64,000 nt of DNA from G965276765 sp965276825 (GTDB lineage: Bacteria; Actinomycetota; Acidimicrobiia; Acidimicrobiales; Palsa-688). The notes beneath the pieces are model-generated. The model did no database searches, was not told the DNA's origin, and was given only the letters and a program-made list of their open reading frames with translations. Positions 36,599-45,826 of this stretch are shown one piece after another. Both the position numbers and the translations under genes were made by a program. The stretch covers positions 1,550,001-1,614,000 of the forward strand of contig OZ255630.1 in the NCBI GenBank assembly GCA_965276825.1, read 5' to 3'. How positions within the stretch are numbered: the first letter of the stretch is position 1; the number at the start of each line of letters is the position of its first letter.

Positions 36599-37087
36599 TC
36601 AGAGGTAGGCCCCCGGCGACGCAGGGCGGTCGTCGGCGCCGGCCGGGAGGCTGCGCCTGCGCATCTCCTCGAGCTGGTTGCGCGCCGCCATCTGCTGGGC
36701 GAAGAGGGTGGCCTGGATGCCGTGGAAGAGGCCCTCGAGCCAGCCGACGAGCTGGGCCTGGGCGATGCGCAGCTCCCCCTCGCTCGGCGTGGCCCCGTCG
36801 CCGAACGGGAGCGTGAGGCGGGCCAGCTCGGCCTGGAGGTCCGGTGACAGCCCGTCGGCCAGCTCCTTGACCGACATGTCGTAGACGTCGCGCATGCGCG
36901 CCCTGCTGGCCTCGTCGAGCGGCGCCTGGCGGACCTCCTCGAGGAGCTGCTTGATCATCGACCCGATCCGCATGACCTTGGCCGGCTGCTCGACCGACTC
37001 GGCGCCCTGCCGGCCTTCCTCCTCGTCGTCGCCTTCGGGGCCCTGCACGATCACGAGGTCGGAGGGCGTGGGTCCTTGCGTGGCCAT
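36599..37087 (-). CDS. bpa: Bacterial proteasome activator Bpa (PafE family)
   Basis: A 162-residue protein of the Bpa family, an ATP-independent ring that opens the 20S proteasome gate for unfolded substrates. The family core is plain: KVMRIGSMIKQLLEEVRQAPLDEASRARMRDVYDMSVKELADGLSPDLQAELARL, then PSEGELRIAQAQLVGWLEGLFHGIQATLFAQQMAARNQLEEMR. The last residues are GAYL, matching the GQYL-type C-terminal anchor that docks into the proteasome. No proteasome subunit genes are in the window. The ATG at 37087 has no RBS but a -10 (CAGACT) 6 bp upstream, so the transcript is probably leaderless. Confidence 0.93.
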   Translation of the reverse strand: MATQGPTPSDLVIVQGPEGDDEEEGRQGAESVEQPAKVMRIGSMIKQLLEEVRQAPLDEASRARMRDVYDMSVKELADGLSPDLQAELARLTLPFGDGATPSEGELRIAQAQLVGWLEGLFHGIQATLFAQQMAARNQLEEMRRRSLPAGADDRPASPGAYL

Positions 37088-37093
37088 CTGCCC

Positions 37094-37099
37094 AGTCTG
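37094..37099 (-). promoter_or_regulatory. -10 element for a leaderless bpa transcript
   Basis: On the minus strand CAGACT is followed by exactly 6 bp and the ATG at 37087. Same layout as the other leaderless starts in the window. Confidence 0.42.
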
Positions 37100-37117
37100 C
37101 CCGCGTGCTCTGCCCTT

Positions 37118-37157
37118 TGGGGCCTTCGGCCCGCGCCTTGGGGGGCCTTCGGCCCCG
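37118..37157 (-). terminator. Tandem GC-rich hairpins after the phosphodiesterase gene
   Basis: Two near-identical hairpins, GGGCC-TTC-GGCCC (37120-37132) and GGGGCC-TTC-GGCCCC (37142-37156), lie just downstream of the phosphodiesterase-like gene, which ends at 37162 on the minus strand. They probably end its transcript before bpa starts. No T-tract is present. Confidence 0.5.
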
Positions 37158-37161
37158 CGCC

Positions 37162-38295
37162 TCAGGGCCGGCCTCGCCGGCCCCACCCGGAGACGAGCGG
37201 CACCAGCACCTCGTCGTAGGTGAGCGACCCGTGGCGGCACACCAGACGGTGATCCCCACCCCCCTCGCCCGGGTCGAGGTAGCCGGTCGGCCCGGCGGGC
37301 AGGAGCGCCACGTCGCCCACCCGGCTGCGCACCGCCGGCGACAGCGGGCCGCCGAACCATCCGTCGGCCTCGACCTGCTCGAAGGAGCGGACCCAGGCCT
37401 CGTCGCCGTAGCGGTCGCTCGTGGCGGCGAGGAGGTCGTCGGCCGCGCCCGGCTCGGCGTGCAGCCAGCGAAACCGGGCCTCACCGCTCGTCCCTGCGGC
37501 CCCCTCGAGCACGGAGGGATCCAGGCGGGCCACGGCGTCGCCCACCTCCACCTGGCCGTGGTCGGCGGTGACCACGAGGGCGGCCGAGGACCCGAGCACG
37601 TCGAGCAGGTCGCCGACGAGGCGGTCGACCGCGGTCAGCTCGGCGTCGTAGAGCTCGCCGAGCCCCGCCACGTGGGCGGTGGTGTCGAGGCCGTCGTAGT
37701 ACGCGTAGACGAAGCGCTCACCGGCCGCCACCAGCCTGGCCACCTCGACCGGGATGGCCGACGGCAGGTGCCAGCCGACCTGGTTGGCCCCGGCCAGGTG
37801 GGCGACCGAGAAGCCCGTCCCGGCGAAGCGGGCCCGGGTGACGACCGGCACGGGACGGCCGTCGAAGGCGCGCCCGACGAGGAAGGTGGTGGGGGCGACG
37901 AAGGGCCTGGCGTCGCCCGACGCCGTGGTCCAGCGCAGGGCGTTGAGGGTCTCGGCGCCGCTCGGGCCGGCCACGCGCATCCGGTAGCCGATCATCCCGT
38001 GGGCGGCTGGGACGCTGGCGAAGCTGATCGAGGTGAGGGCGGTCGCCGTCGTGGTCGGGGCCACCGACGTGATGGGACCTCCGGCGAGCCCGGTGAGCAC
38101 CGGCGCCACCCGAGGACGGGCCCGCAGCTGGCCCCAGCCGAGGCCGTCGACCACGAGCAGCACGACCGTCTCCGCCTCGGCCGCCGGGCCCTGGACCCAT
38201 CCGGGACGCCGCCCGGCCGGGGCCACGAGGGCCGGGACCACCCCGCTCAGGCAGGCCCCCCCGTAGTCGGGCAGGCGGGGGGCATCGACCGGCAC
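37162..38295 (-). CDS. Alkaline-phosphatase-superfamily protein (nucleotide pyrophosphatase/phosphodiesterase-like)
   Basis: A 377-residue enzyme of the type I phosphodiesterase/nucleotide pyrophosphatase group. Metal and nucleophile motifs are present: D50 in LLVVDGLGWG, a threonine-rich nucleophile loop (APTTTATALTS, 79-89), FVYAYYDGLDTTAHVAGL with D and H ligands, TADHGQVEVGD, and a late histidine in CRHGSLTYDEVLVPL. No signal peptide, so cytoplasmic. GTG start at 38295 with a leaderless-type -10 6 bp before it. Substrate unknown; phosphoesters or nucleotide sugars are the usual ones. It lies back to back with an Rrf2 regulator gene. Confidence 0.85.
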   Translation of the reverse strand: MPVDAPRLPDYGGACLSGVVPALVAPAGRRPGWVQGPAAEAETVVLLVVDGLGWGQLRARPRVAPVLTGLAGGPITSVAPTTTATALTSISFASVPAAHGMIGYRMRVAGPSGAETLNALRWTTASGDARPFVAPTTFLVGRAFDGRPVPVVTRARFAGTGFSVAHLAGANQVGWHLPSAIPVEVARLVAAGERFVYAYYDGLDTTAHVAGLGELYDAELTAVDRLVGDLLDVLGSSAALVVTADHGQVEVGDAVARLDPSVLEGAAGTSGEARFRWLHAEPGAADDLLAATSDRYGDEAWVRSFEQVEADGWFGGPLSPAVRSRVGDVALLPAGPTGYLDPGEGGGDHRLVCRHGSLTYDEVLVPLVSGWGRRGRP

Positions 38296-38301
38296 CCGGA
38301 C

Positions 38302-38307
38302 AACCTA
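38302..38307 (-). promoter_or_regulatory. -10 element for a leaderless phosphodiesterase transcript
   Basis: On the minus strand TAGGTT lies 6 bp before the GTG at 38295. The same hexamer and spacing precede the DUF255 gene at 20507. Confidence 0.48.
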
Positions 38308-38391
38308 TGCCGAGCGTGGCCGTCGCCCCGGAGCCCCGGATACGGGGGAGACGGGTCGCGGGACCTACCATGGAAGGGTGGAGGTGCAACG

Positions 38392-38898
38392 GTGAAGGTC
38401 TCGACCCGGGGTGACTACGCCAGCAGGGCGCTGCTCTCCCTCGCCCTGCAGCGCGGCCAGACGACCCCGACCTCGGTCCGCGATCTCGCCGAGCGCACCG
38501 GCCTCCCCCAGCCCTACCTCGAGCAGATCCTCCTGGCCCTCAAGGGCGCAGGCCTGGTCCGCTCCAAGCGGGGCGTCGGCGGCGGCTACGTGCTCGCCAG
38601 GGCGCCCGAGGAGATCACCCTCGGGGCCATCGTGAGCGCCGTCGAGGGCCCGATCGTCGCCGGCGACTTCGGGGAGCCGCACACCAACGGGGCGTGCGAC
38701 CACGAGGGCCAGTGCGTGCTGCTGTCGCTGTGGGCCGAGGTGGGCGAGCACATGCGCCGCCACCTCGACTCCTACACCCTCGCCGACATGGCCGCCCAGG
38801 CCGCAGGGAGCGGCACGGGCGGCCTCGGGGCGCGCACCGGCCCCGGCGGCCCGGCGACCGCGCCGTCGTCGGCCAGGCCGGTCGCCCCCGTCGGCTGA
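38392..38898 (+). CDS. Rrf2-family transcriptional regulator
   Basis: A 168-residue regulator. The start MKVSTRGDYASRALLSLALQ, the winged helix VRDLAERTGLPQPYLEQILLALKGAGLVRSKRGVGGGYVLAR and the following ITLGAIVSAVEGP are standard Rrf2. Only two cysteines are visible (CDHEGQC), five residues apart, while iron-sulfur members such as IscR and NsrR have three, so cluster binding needs a fourth ligand or may be absent. A GGAGG box precedes the GTG at 38392, and TACCAT (38366-38371) is a likely -10. The Pro/Gly-rich tail after residue 140 is probably disordered. It is followed 4 bp later by the GNAT fusion gene. Confidence 0.88.
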   Translation: MKVSTRGDYASRALLSLALQRGQTTPTSVRDLAERTGLPQPYLEQILLALKGAGLVRSKRGVGGGYVLARAPEEITLGAIVSAVEGPIVAGDFGEPHTNGACDHEGQCVLLSLWAEVGEHMRRHLDSYTLADMAAQAAGSGTGGLGARTGPGGPATAPSSARPVAPVG

Positions 38899-38902
38899 TC
38901 CG

Positions 38903-41497
38903 GTGACCACCGGGGGCGCCGGTCCGACCGCTCCCGCCGGCTACCCGGGCCACCTCGTGGCCGACGTGGTCGCTCGCGACGGCGCCACCGTGCACCTCCG
39001 GCCGATCCGCCCCGACGACGCACCCCGCATCGTCGCCCTCCACGCCCGCCTGTCGGCCGAGACCATCTACTTCCGCTTCTTCAATGCCCTCGCCACCCTG
39101 TCGCCGGCCATGCTCGAGCGCTTCGTCGTGGTCGACTACCGCGACCGCCTGGCGCTCGTCGCCGTGCTCGGCGACGACATCGTCGCCGTCGGCCGCTACG
39201 AGCGGCTGCCCTCGGGTGGCGGCGACGAGGCCGAGGTGGCCTTCCTGGTCGACGACGCCCACCAGGGTCGCGGCCTCGGCTCGGTGCTCCTCGAGCATCT
39301 CGCCGGGGCGGCGAGGAAGGCGGGGATCGCCCGGTTCGTCGCCGACACCCTGCCGGACAACGCTCGGATGCTGCGGGTCTTCCACGACGCTGGCTTCGCC
39401 GACGAGCGCCACTTCGCCGACGGCGTGGTGCGGGTGGCCTTCCCCATCGGCGCCACCGACACCGCCGCCTCGGTCGCCCACGAGCGCGAGCGGCAGGCCG
39501 CGTCCCGATCCGTGCGGCGGCTGCTGGCTCCTCGTTCGGTCGCGGTCATCGGCGCCAGCCGGCACCGTGGCCGCCTCGGCCACGAGATGGTCCGCCGCCT
39601 GATCGAGGGCGGCTTCAACGGCCCGGTCCTCCCGGTCAACCCGTCGGCGCGCCACGTGGCCGGCATCCGGGCCTACCCGAGCGTGCTCGACGTTCCCGAC
39701 CGGGTCGACCTCGCAGTGGTCGTCGTGCCGACCGCGGCGGTGGCCGAGGTGGTCGACCAGTGCGCCCGCAAGCACGTGGGTGCCCTGGTCGTCGTGTCGT
39801 CGGGCTTCGCCGAGGCCGACGCCGACGGCCTGCTCGCCGAGCGACGCCTGGTCGGCGCGGCCAGGGGCAACGGCATGCGCCTCGTCGGGCCGGCCGCCAT
39901 GGGCATCGTCAACACCGACCCGGCCGTCTCGCTCAACGCCACCTTCTCCCCCATGCCGCCCGCAGGCCGGGTGGGCTTCGTCGCCCAGTCCGGTGGTCTC
40001 GGTGTGGTCCTCCTCGACGAGCTGGCCCGCCGCGGCCTCGGCGTGTCGAGCTTCGTATCGGCGGGCAACAAGGCCGACGTGAGCGGCAACGACCTGCTCC
40101 AGTACTGGGACGAGGACCCCGGCACCGACGTCGCCCTCATGTACATCGAGAGCTTCGGCAACCCCCGGACCTTTGCCCGCGTGGCCAGGCGGGTCTCGCG
40201 CCACAAGCCGATCGTGGCGGTCAAGTCGGGCCGCTCGGGCGCGGGCAGCGTGGCCGCTGGGCAGGATCTCGCCACCCGCCAGGACGACGCCGCCGTCGAC
40301 GCCCTCTTCCGCCAGGCCGGCGTCATCCGCACCGACACCCTCGAGGAGCTCTTCGACGTGGCCCAGGTCCTCGCCGCCCAGCCGCTCCCCGCCGGGCGCC
40401 GGGTGGCCATCGTCGCCCACAGCGGGGGCCCTGGCGTGCTGGCGGCCGACGCCTGCAGCTCGGCCGGGCTGCGCGTCGCCGAGCTGTCCGCCGCCACCCA
40501 GGAGCACCTGGCCGCTGCGCTCCCCTTCCGGACCAGGGTGCGCAACCCTGTCGACCTGGCCCCCGACGCCCCTCCGGAGGCCTTCGAGGTGGCCCTGTCC
40601 GCGGTGCTCCTCGACGGCGCCGTCGACGCGGCCATCGTCTTGTACACCTCGCCGCTCCCGGCGGCGGTCGAGCGGGTCGCCGTCGCCGTCGACGCCGGGA
40701 TCGCGTCGGCGCCCGGGAAGCCGGTCGTCGCCTGCGTGCTCGGCCACCGGGGGCTGCTCCCGGGGGGAGCCGGGCGGCACCCGATCCCGTCGTTCGCCTT
40801 CCCCGAGGCCGCCGCCCACGCCCTCGGCCGGGTGGCGAGCTACGCCGAGTGGCGCCGCCGGCCGACGGGGTCGGTCGTCGAGCCCGACGATGTCGACACC
40901 GCCGGCGGCCGCAGGGTCATCGACGACGCGGTCGCCGCGGGCGCCGTCCCTGGCTCGCCTGCGGTCGGCGACTGGATGGATCCCGGGCGCGTCGCCGAGC
41001 TGCTCGGCTGCTACGGGATCCACGTGGCGGACCGGAGCGCCCCCGATGACTGGGGTCTCGGCGCCGGCGTGACCCAGGACGCCCTCTTCGGACCGCTGGT
41101 CACCCTCTGGACCGGGAGCCGGGCCGTGCCCGCCCGCCGGACCACGGCGGCGCGGTCGCTCCCGGTCACCGATCTCGACGCCGACGAGCTCTGTGACACG
41201 GTGCTCGGGGACACGGTGCTGGGTGACACCGTGCTCGGCGACACGTTGCTCGGCGACACCGTGCTCGGCGACACGGCGGCCGGGCGGGGGGAGCCGGTGG
41301 CCGCCGCGGGCCACTGGGCGCGGCTCCCCGATCTGCTGGCCAGGCTCGGCCGCCTGGCCGACGACGCGCCGGAGCTGGCCGAGCTCGACGTCTACCCGAT
41401 CGAGCTCGACGACCGCGGTGAGCTGGTCGTCGGCGCCAGGGCCCGGCTCGGGCCGTTCGCGCCCCGCCCCGACCTCGCCCTGCGCCGCCTGCGCTGA
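38903..41497 (+). CDS. GNAT acetyltransferase fused to an acyl-CoA-synthetase-like region with a shortened ATP-grasp part
   Basis: An 864-residue protein related to Pat-type protein acetyltransferases. Residues 25-185 are a GNAT domain with the acetyl-CoA loop QGRGLG (121-126). A CoA-binding Rossmann domain starts near 207 (SVAVIGASRHRGRLG), followed by the succinyl-CoA-ligase-like part (GRVGFVAQSGGLGVVLLDELARRGLGVSSFVSAGNKADVSGNDLLQYWDEDP, later HSGGPGVLAAD). The C-terminal ATP-grasp section keeps its beginning (VAELLGCYGIHV) and its later VTQDALFGPLVTL, but about 80 residues holding the usual lysine and nucleotide loops are absent. Five GDTVL repeats are inserted after it. It is probably a regulated acetyltransferase with a non-catalytic synthetase half. 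GTG start at 38903. Confidence 0.88.
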   Translation: MTTGGAGPTAPAGYPGHLVADVVARDGATVHLRPIRPDDAPRIVALHARLSAETIYFRFFNALATLSPAMLERFVVVDYRDRLALVAVLGDDIVAVGRYERLPSGGGDEAEVAFLVDDAHQGRGLGSVLLEHLAGAARKAGIARFVADTLPDNARMLRVFHDAGFADERHFADGVVRVAFPIGATDTAASVAHERERQAASRSVRRLLAPRSVAVIGASRHRGRLGHEMVRRLIEGGFNGPVLPVNPSARHVAGIRAYPSVLDVPDRVDLAVVVVPTAAVAEVVDQCARKHVGALVVVSSGFAEADADGLLAERRLVGAARGNGMRLVGPAAMGIVNTDPAVSLNATFSPMPPAGRVGFVAQSGGLGVVLLDELARRGLGVSSFVSAGNKADVSGNDLLQYWDEDPGTDVALMYIESFGNPRTFARVARRVSRHKPIVAVKSGRSGAGSVAAGQDLATRQDDAAVDALFRQAGVIRTDTLEELFDVAQVLAAQPLPAGRRVAIVAHSGGPGVLAADACSSAGLRVAELSAATQEHLAAALPFRTRVRNPVDLAPDAPPEAFEVALSAVLLDGAVDAAIVLYTSPLPAAVERVAVAVDAGIASAPGKPVVACVLGHRGLLPGGAGRHPIPSFAFPEAAAHALGRVASYAEWRRRPTGSVVEPDDVDTAGGRRVIDDAVAAGAVPGSPAVGDWMDPGRVAELLGCYGIHVADRSAPDDWGLGAGVTQDALFGPLVTLWTGSRAVPARRTTAARSLPVTDLDADELCDTVLGDTVLGDTVLGDTLLGDTVLGDTAAGRGEPVAAAGHWARLPDLLARLGRLADDAPELAELDVYPIELDDRGELVVGARARLGPFAPRPDLALRRLR
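41195..41276. repeat. 15-bp in-frame repeat coding five GDTVL pentapeptides
   Basis: The unit GACACGGTGCTCGGG recurs at 41195, 41210, 41225, 41240 and 41255 with small changes. It codes a DTVLG repeat in the shortened ATP-grasp part of the fusion protein. One copy reads DTLLG. Confidence 0.9.
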
Positions 41498-41505
41498 GCT
41501 TTCCG

Positions 41506-44500
41506 TCAGCGGGGCGGGACGCCAGCCCCGGCGGTCGGCTCGGCGGCCACCTGCACGAGGGAGGTGTCGCCGCCGGTGACGAGGAACCCTCGACCCGCCG
41601 GCAGGTCGACCGCCAGGCGGAACGGCAGCTTCGCGCCGAGCAGCTCGCCGTCACGGTCGAGTTGCGGCTGGAGCAGCAGCCCGGCCCGCGAGCGGCGCAG
41701 GACCTGGGTCCAGTGCCCGTAGAGGGAGCGCAGCACGTCCGCCTTGCCGGCGGCGACGACGTGCACGTCGCCCCGGCCGGAGCCGAGCAGGGCGGCGAGC
41801 TTGCCGCCGGGGTCGTCGACCAGCTCGGCGTCGTCGACGGCGAGCATCGTCGGGCCGCCGGCCATCGTGGCCAGGTCGATCAGCGCGGCCAGGTCGTCGG
41901 GCGCCCCCGCGTAGCGGTCGACGAGGGGTGAGGACCCGAGAGGCGAGCGTCGCGAGCCGTAGGCCAGCACCGAGGCGGCCGGGTCGGCCGCCTTGAGCGC
42001 AGCGGCCAGCGTGAGCAGGGCCGACGACCTGCCGCACCGGGCCGGTCCGGCCACCAGGGCGTGCTCCCCCTCCCACAATGACAGCACCCCGGGCGCCAGG
42101 TCGTCTTCGCGTTGCGCGACGACGAGATCCCAGCGGTCGGCGTGCAGGCGCGAGCGGCCGACCAGCTCGTCTGCCGGGATGACGGTCCGCAGGGTCCCGA
42201 CAGGCGCGGGGCCACCCACCGCGGCGTCGCTGGCGGCCAGGGCGTCGACGGCGGTGGCCAGCGACGCCCCGGCGACGGCCACCTGCACCACGGTCCCATC
42301 CGAGGCGACGACGGCCCGGCCCGGCACGAACGTCGGGAGGGCGGATCGCGAAAGGCCCACCGCCCCGTAGTCGAGGGTGTCGGCCAGGCGGAACATGACC
42401 TTGTTGGCCGTGACGGTGGAGAGAGCGGAGGGGATGCCGCCGACGCGGCCCACGGACGCGACGACGTGCACGCCCGCTTCGGGCCCGTCGGCGTAGAGGC
42501 GGACGAACTGGTCCCACACCGCCGAGCCCCGCACGTCGTCGAAGGTCGACCTGAAGCCCTCCAGGTTGTCGAGCACGAGCACGACGGTCGGGCACCGGTC
42601 GCGCTCGTCGGCGGCCAGCCCCCTCCTCCGGTCGATCTCGCGCGAGAGCACCCGGACCAGGCGCGTCTGGCGCTCGGTGTCGGGCGCCCGGATCACCGAT
42701 GCGCAGTGCGCCAGTCCCTCGAGGGGCGCAAGCTCGCCGCCGCCGGAGTCGATGACGTAGAGGTGGCGCTCGGCGGGCGGGGCGCCCCGGGCGAAGGCCA
42801 TGGCGACCGAAGCCAGCGCGGTGGTCGTCCCGGAGCCGACCACCCCGTAGAAGAGCAGGTTGCCGTGACGCAGGGGCCAGCCGACCGGATAGGTGGTCTG
42901 GTGGTCGGGGTCGTCGGCCAGCGCGTAGACCACGTCGTCGGCGGGATGGAGGTCCGGCCTCACCTCGACCGCGACCAGCTCGTCCAGGGTCAGGCGTCCC
43001 GGCAGCGGGTCGGGCCAGGGACGTCGCTGGGGCGGCAGCCCCGAGCGCACGTGGGCGGCCCGCACGGCATCGACCAGCGTGGCCAGCTCGGTGACGGTGC
43101 TGACCGTGGGCGCCGGCCTCGACCTCGGCCTGGCCCCCCCGAAGGCAAAGGGCCCGACGTCCACCGCCACCGTCTCGTCGGTCTCGATCCCCGACGTCGA
43201 CCAGCCGGTCTGGATGGCGAGGACCTCGCCCTGACCGACCCGGAAGTAGCCCCGCCCCTTGTGGTTGACGGTCGAGGCGTCGGGGATGCCGACCACGTCG
43301 ATGGAGTCCTGGCGGTCCTCCACCTGCAGCGAGATCCGCAGCCGGGTGTTGGTCTTGATGTCGGGGTTCACCGACGACGACGGCTTCTGGGTGGCGAGCA
43401 GCAGGTGCACGCCGAGGCTGCGGCCACGAGCGGTCAGGTCGGCGAGCGCCCCGATCTCCTCCGACAGCTCCTTGGCCATGGCGGCGAACTCGTCGATGAT
43501 CACGACCAGCCGCGGCAGGGTGCCCGCCTCCGTGGCGGCGGCGTCACCGACCGCCCGCCGGTCGTTGAGCTCCACCAGGTCCTTCACCCCGGCCCGGTCG
43601 AAGACGAGCTCCCGGTGCAACAGCTCGGCTCGCAGGCAGCGCAGGGCCCGGCGGGCCAGGCTCACGTCGAGGTCGCTCGCCATGCCGACCGTGTGGGGCA
43701 GATCGGCAAAGTCGGTGAAGGTCGCGCCCCCCTTGAAGTCGAACAGCCCGAAGGTCAGCTGCTCGGGGGGGTAGCTGGCGGCGAGGGACGCCACCAGGGT
43801 CTTCAGCAGCTCGCTCTTGCCCGAGCCCGTCGTCCCGCCGATCAGTCCGTGCGGACCGTGGCGGTCGAGGTCGAGCTCGAAGCGGCCGTCCTCGGCGACG
43901 CCGATCGGCGCGGACATGCGGTTGCGGGGCGGCCCGGCGGCGCGCCACCTGCCCTCGACGACGCCTGCGTCCCAGGCGCCGACCCCGAGGAGGTCACCGA
44001 GGCGCACCACCGATGGGAGGGTGGCCCCCGCCACGTGCAGCTCCGGGTCGTCGAGCCGGCTGAGCGCGACGGCCGCCGCCCTGGCCGGGCCGGCAGCCAG
44101 CCCGGCCAGGCGGACCGGGTGCTCCTCACTGCCGAGCCGCGGCCGCTGGACCTTGGCCACGCCGTCGACGCCGACGGTGACGATCTCGGTGCACACCGCC
44201 GGAAGCCGGTCGGCGGTCGGGGCGACGACGATGCCGGCCGCCGGTCCTGCGCTCCCCGACAGGAGGCGCCGCGCCGGGGCGTTGCGCCCGCTCAGCAGCT
44301 CGTCGCCGTCGACCACGTAGAGCGTGGTCGGCCCCTCGGTGCCGGCCGAGCCGATCGAGGCGGAGAGCGCACCGTCGCCCTCGCGGCGACCCTCGGCGGC
44401 GAGCGAGTCGAGGAGGTCGGCGGTGTCGTCGATCCCGGCGGCGAGGAGCTGACGCTCCTGGCCCGACGCCTGATCGCGTGTGTGGGGAAGCCACTTGGTC

Positions 44501-45822
44501 CAGTCCCAGGCCAGGTCGGGGTCGTCGGCGGCCACGACCACCACCCGGAGGTCGGCGGGCCCGTGGAGCACGGCGGCCTGGCACAGCAGGCCGCGCGCCG
44601 CGGCCAGCGCCGCCGGACGGGGTCCGACCACACCCACCACTCCGCCGTCGCCGAGGTCGACCTCGAGGGGTACGTCGTGCAGGGTCCGGTGCCCGGCCAG
44701 GATCTGCGTGACGTCCGCGCTGAGCGGCTTGCGGCCGTCGTCGACGTCGGGGCGCCACACCTCGTCGGTGCTGCCGAGGCCGAGGCGGAGGAAGTCGTCG
44801 TGGTCGCGCCTGCGCTCCCACAGGCGCACACTCGGCAGGTCGGCCCGCCGGAGGATCTCCGGCAACGACGGCGTCGATGCCCTCCGCTCCGCGGTCGCGG
44901 CGATCGCCGCGTCGACGACCGCCGTGTCGAGCTCGGCCAGCTGGCGGACGAAGTCGCGCGTCGATGACCGCAGGTTGCGTGACGAGCGGTGGCCCGTCTC
45001 CCACCGGTTGCCGAGGACCATGATCGGGCTCATCAGGGCGAACAGGCCGAAGAGCAGGTTGTGGAGGGCCACCACCATGACGGCGCCCATCACCGCGGGC
45101 GCGACCATCGAGGCCAGGTTGAACGGCGCCTTGCCGACGTTGTCGGGAGCCTGCGGGGCGACCAGGCGGTCCGATGCCGCCTCCCGGCCGAGGCGCGGCG
45201 GGCGGTTGAGGCTGACGGTGCCGGTCCCGTGGCGCAGGGCGCGGTCGAAGCCGCTGACGCGGTCCGCGCTCGCCGGCCGGCCCACGGTGACGAGGACGGC
45301 CCCGAGGAGGACCGGCGCGTCGAAGCCCACCGTCGTCGGTGCCTCGATCATGGTTCCTCCGACCCGGGTCCCGACGCTCCCCGACTCGTTGACCACCGTC
45401 ACCGTCCCGACCGTGTCGATCAGCAGGCGACAGTGGCGGCGCGACACCGTCGTGTCGGGCAGGCGCAGGTGGCAGTCCTCGTCGCGTCCCACGAGGTAGG
45501 TGCCGTCGGCACCGACCGGGATGGTGGTGCCCGCCGCCGCGCCGGTCAGGACGGTGATCACGATGCCGTCGGCCCCGGGGCCGGGATGCTCCTCTTGCGG
45601 CGGCGGAGCGAACGACACGGTGGCGCCGTCGTGGAGGCCGGCGTCGCGCAGCTCGAAGTCGCCGGGCTGGTAGAGCCCGTCGACGTACAGCCCCGCCGTG
45701 CCGCCCCCGGCAGGCGGCGGCGCGCCGAGGGCCTCGGCCAGGTCGGCGACGGCCACATCCTGACGCCGCGCCTCGACGTCGACGTCGTAGACGTCGGCGC
45801 CGGACACGAACACCACGTGCAC
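41506..45822 (-). CDS. FHA-domain FtsK/SpoIIIE ATPase, EccC-like (type VII secretion family)
   Basis: A 1438-residue membrane ATPase. Residues 1-75 look like a small ubiquitin-type domain (VYDVDVEARRQDVAVADLAEAL, GLYVDGLYQPGDFELRDAGLHDGATV). An FHA domain follows (about 90-175, YLVGRDEDCHLRLPDTTVSRRHCRLL), then two membrane helices near 238-275. Three FtsK-like ATPase domains come after. The first has an intact Walker A with K669 (GGTTGSGKSELLK), while the second (GVVGSGTTT, near 995) and third (GPARCGRSS, near 1260) have Thr and Arg in place of the lysine. This layout is that of EccC/EssC-type secretion motors. No WXG100 protein or other Ecc gene is nearby. GTG start at 45822, 4 bp after the lipoprotein gene. 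Confidence 0.86.
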   Translation of the reverse strand: MHVVFVSGADVYDVDVEARRQDVAVADLAEALGAPPPAGGGTAGLYVDGLYQPGDFELRDAGLHDGATVSFAPPPQEEHPGPGADGIVITVLTGAAAGTTIPVGADGTYLVGRDEDCHLRLPDTTVSRRHCRLLIDTVGTVTVVNESGSVGTRVGGTMIEAPTTVGFDAPVLLGAVLVTVGRPASADRVSGFDRALRHGTGTVSLNRPPRLGREAASDRLVAPQAPDNVGKAPFNLASMVAPAVMGAVMVVALHNLLFGLFALMSPIMVLGNRWETGHRSSRNLRSSTRDFVRQLAELDTAVVDAAIAATAERRASTPSLPEILRRADLPSVRLWERRRDHDDFLRLGLGSTDEVWRPDVDDGRKPLSADVTQILAGHRTLHDVPLEVDLGDGGVVGVVGPRPAALAAARGLLCQAAVLHGPADLRVVVVAADDPDLAWDWTKWLPHTRDQASGQERQLLAAGIDDTADLLDSLAAEGRREGDGALSASIGSAGTEGPTTLYVVDGDELLSGRNAPARRLLSGSAGPAAGIVVAPTADRLPAVCTEIVTVGVDGVAKVQRPRLGSEEHPVRLAGLAAGPARAAAVALSRLDDPELHVAGATLPSVVRLGDLLGVGAWDAGVVEGRWRAAGPPRNRMSAPIGVAEDGRFELDLDRHGPHGLIGGTTGSGKSELLKTLVASLAASYPPEQLTFGLFDFKGGATFTDFADLPHTVGMASDLDVSLARRALRCLRAELLHRELVFDRAGVKDLVELNDRRAVGDAAATEAGTLPRLVVIIDEFAAMAKELSEEIGALADLTARGRSLGVHLLLATQKPSSSVNPDIKTNTRLRISLQVEDRQDSIDVVGIPDASTVNHKGRGYFRVGQGEVLAIQTGWSTSGIETDETVAVDVGPFAFGGARPRSRPAPTVSTVTELATLVDAVRAAHVRSGLPPQRRPWPDPLPGRLTLDELVAVEVRPDLHPADDVVYALADDPDHQTTYPVGWPLRHGNLLFYGVVGSGTTTALASVAMAFARGAPPAERHLYVIDSGGGELAPLEGLAHCASVIRAPDTERQTRLVRVLSREIDRRRGLAADERDRCPTVVLVLDNLEGFRSTFDDVRGSAVWDQFVRLYADGPEAGVHVVASVGRVGGIPSALSTVTANKVMFRLADTLDYGAVGLSRSALPTFVPGRAVVASDGTVVQVAVAGASLATAVDALAASDAAVGGPAPVGTLRTVIPADELVGRSRLHADRWDLVVAQREDDLAPGVLSLWEGEHALVAGPARCGRSSALLTLAAALKAADPAASVLAYGSRRSPLGSSPLVDRYAGAPDDLAALIDLATMAGGPTMLAVDDAELVDDPGGKLAALLGSGRGDVHVVAAGKADVLRSLYGHWTQVLRRSRAGLLLQPQLDRDGELLGAKLPFRLAVDLPAGRGFLVTGGDTSLVQVAAEPTAGAGVPPR

Positions 45823-45826
45823 GGTC

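Noticed and set aside
42112..44967. 951-residue plus-strand open frame
   Set aside because: Antisense shadow of the FHA-FtsK gene.
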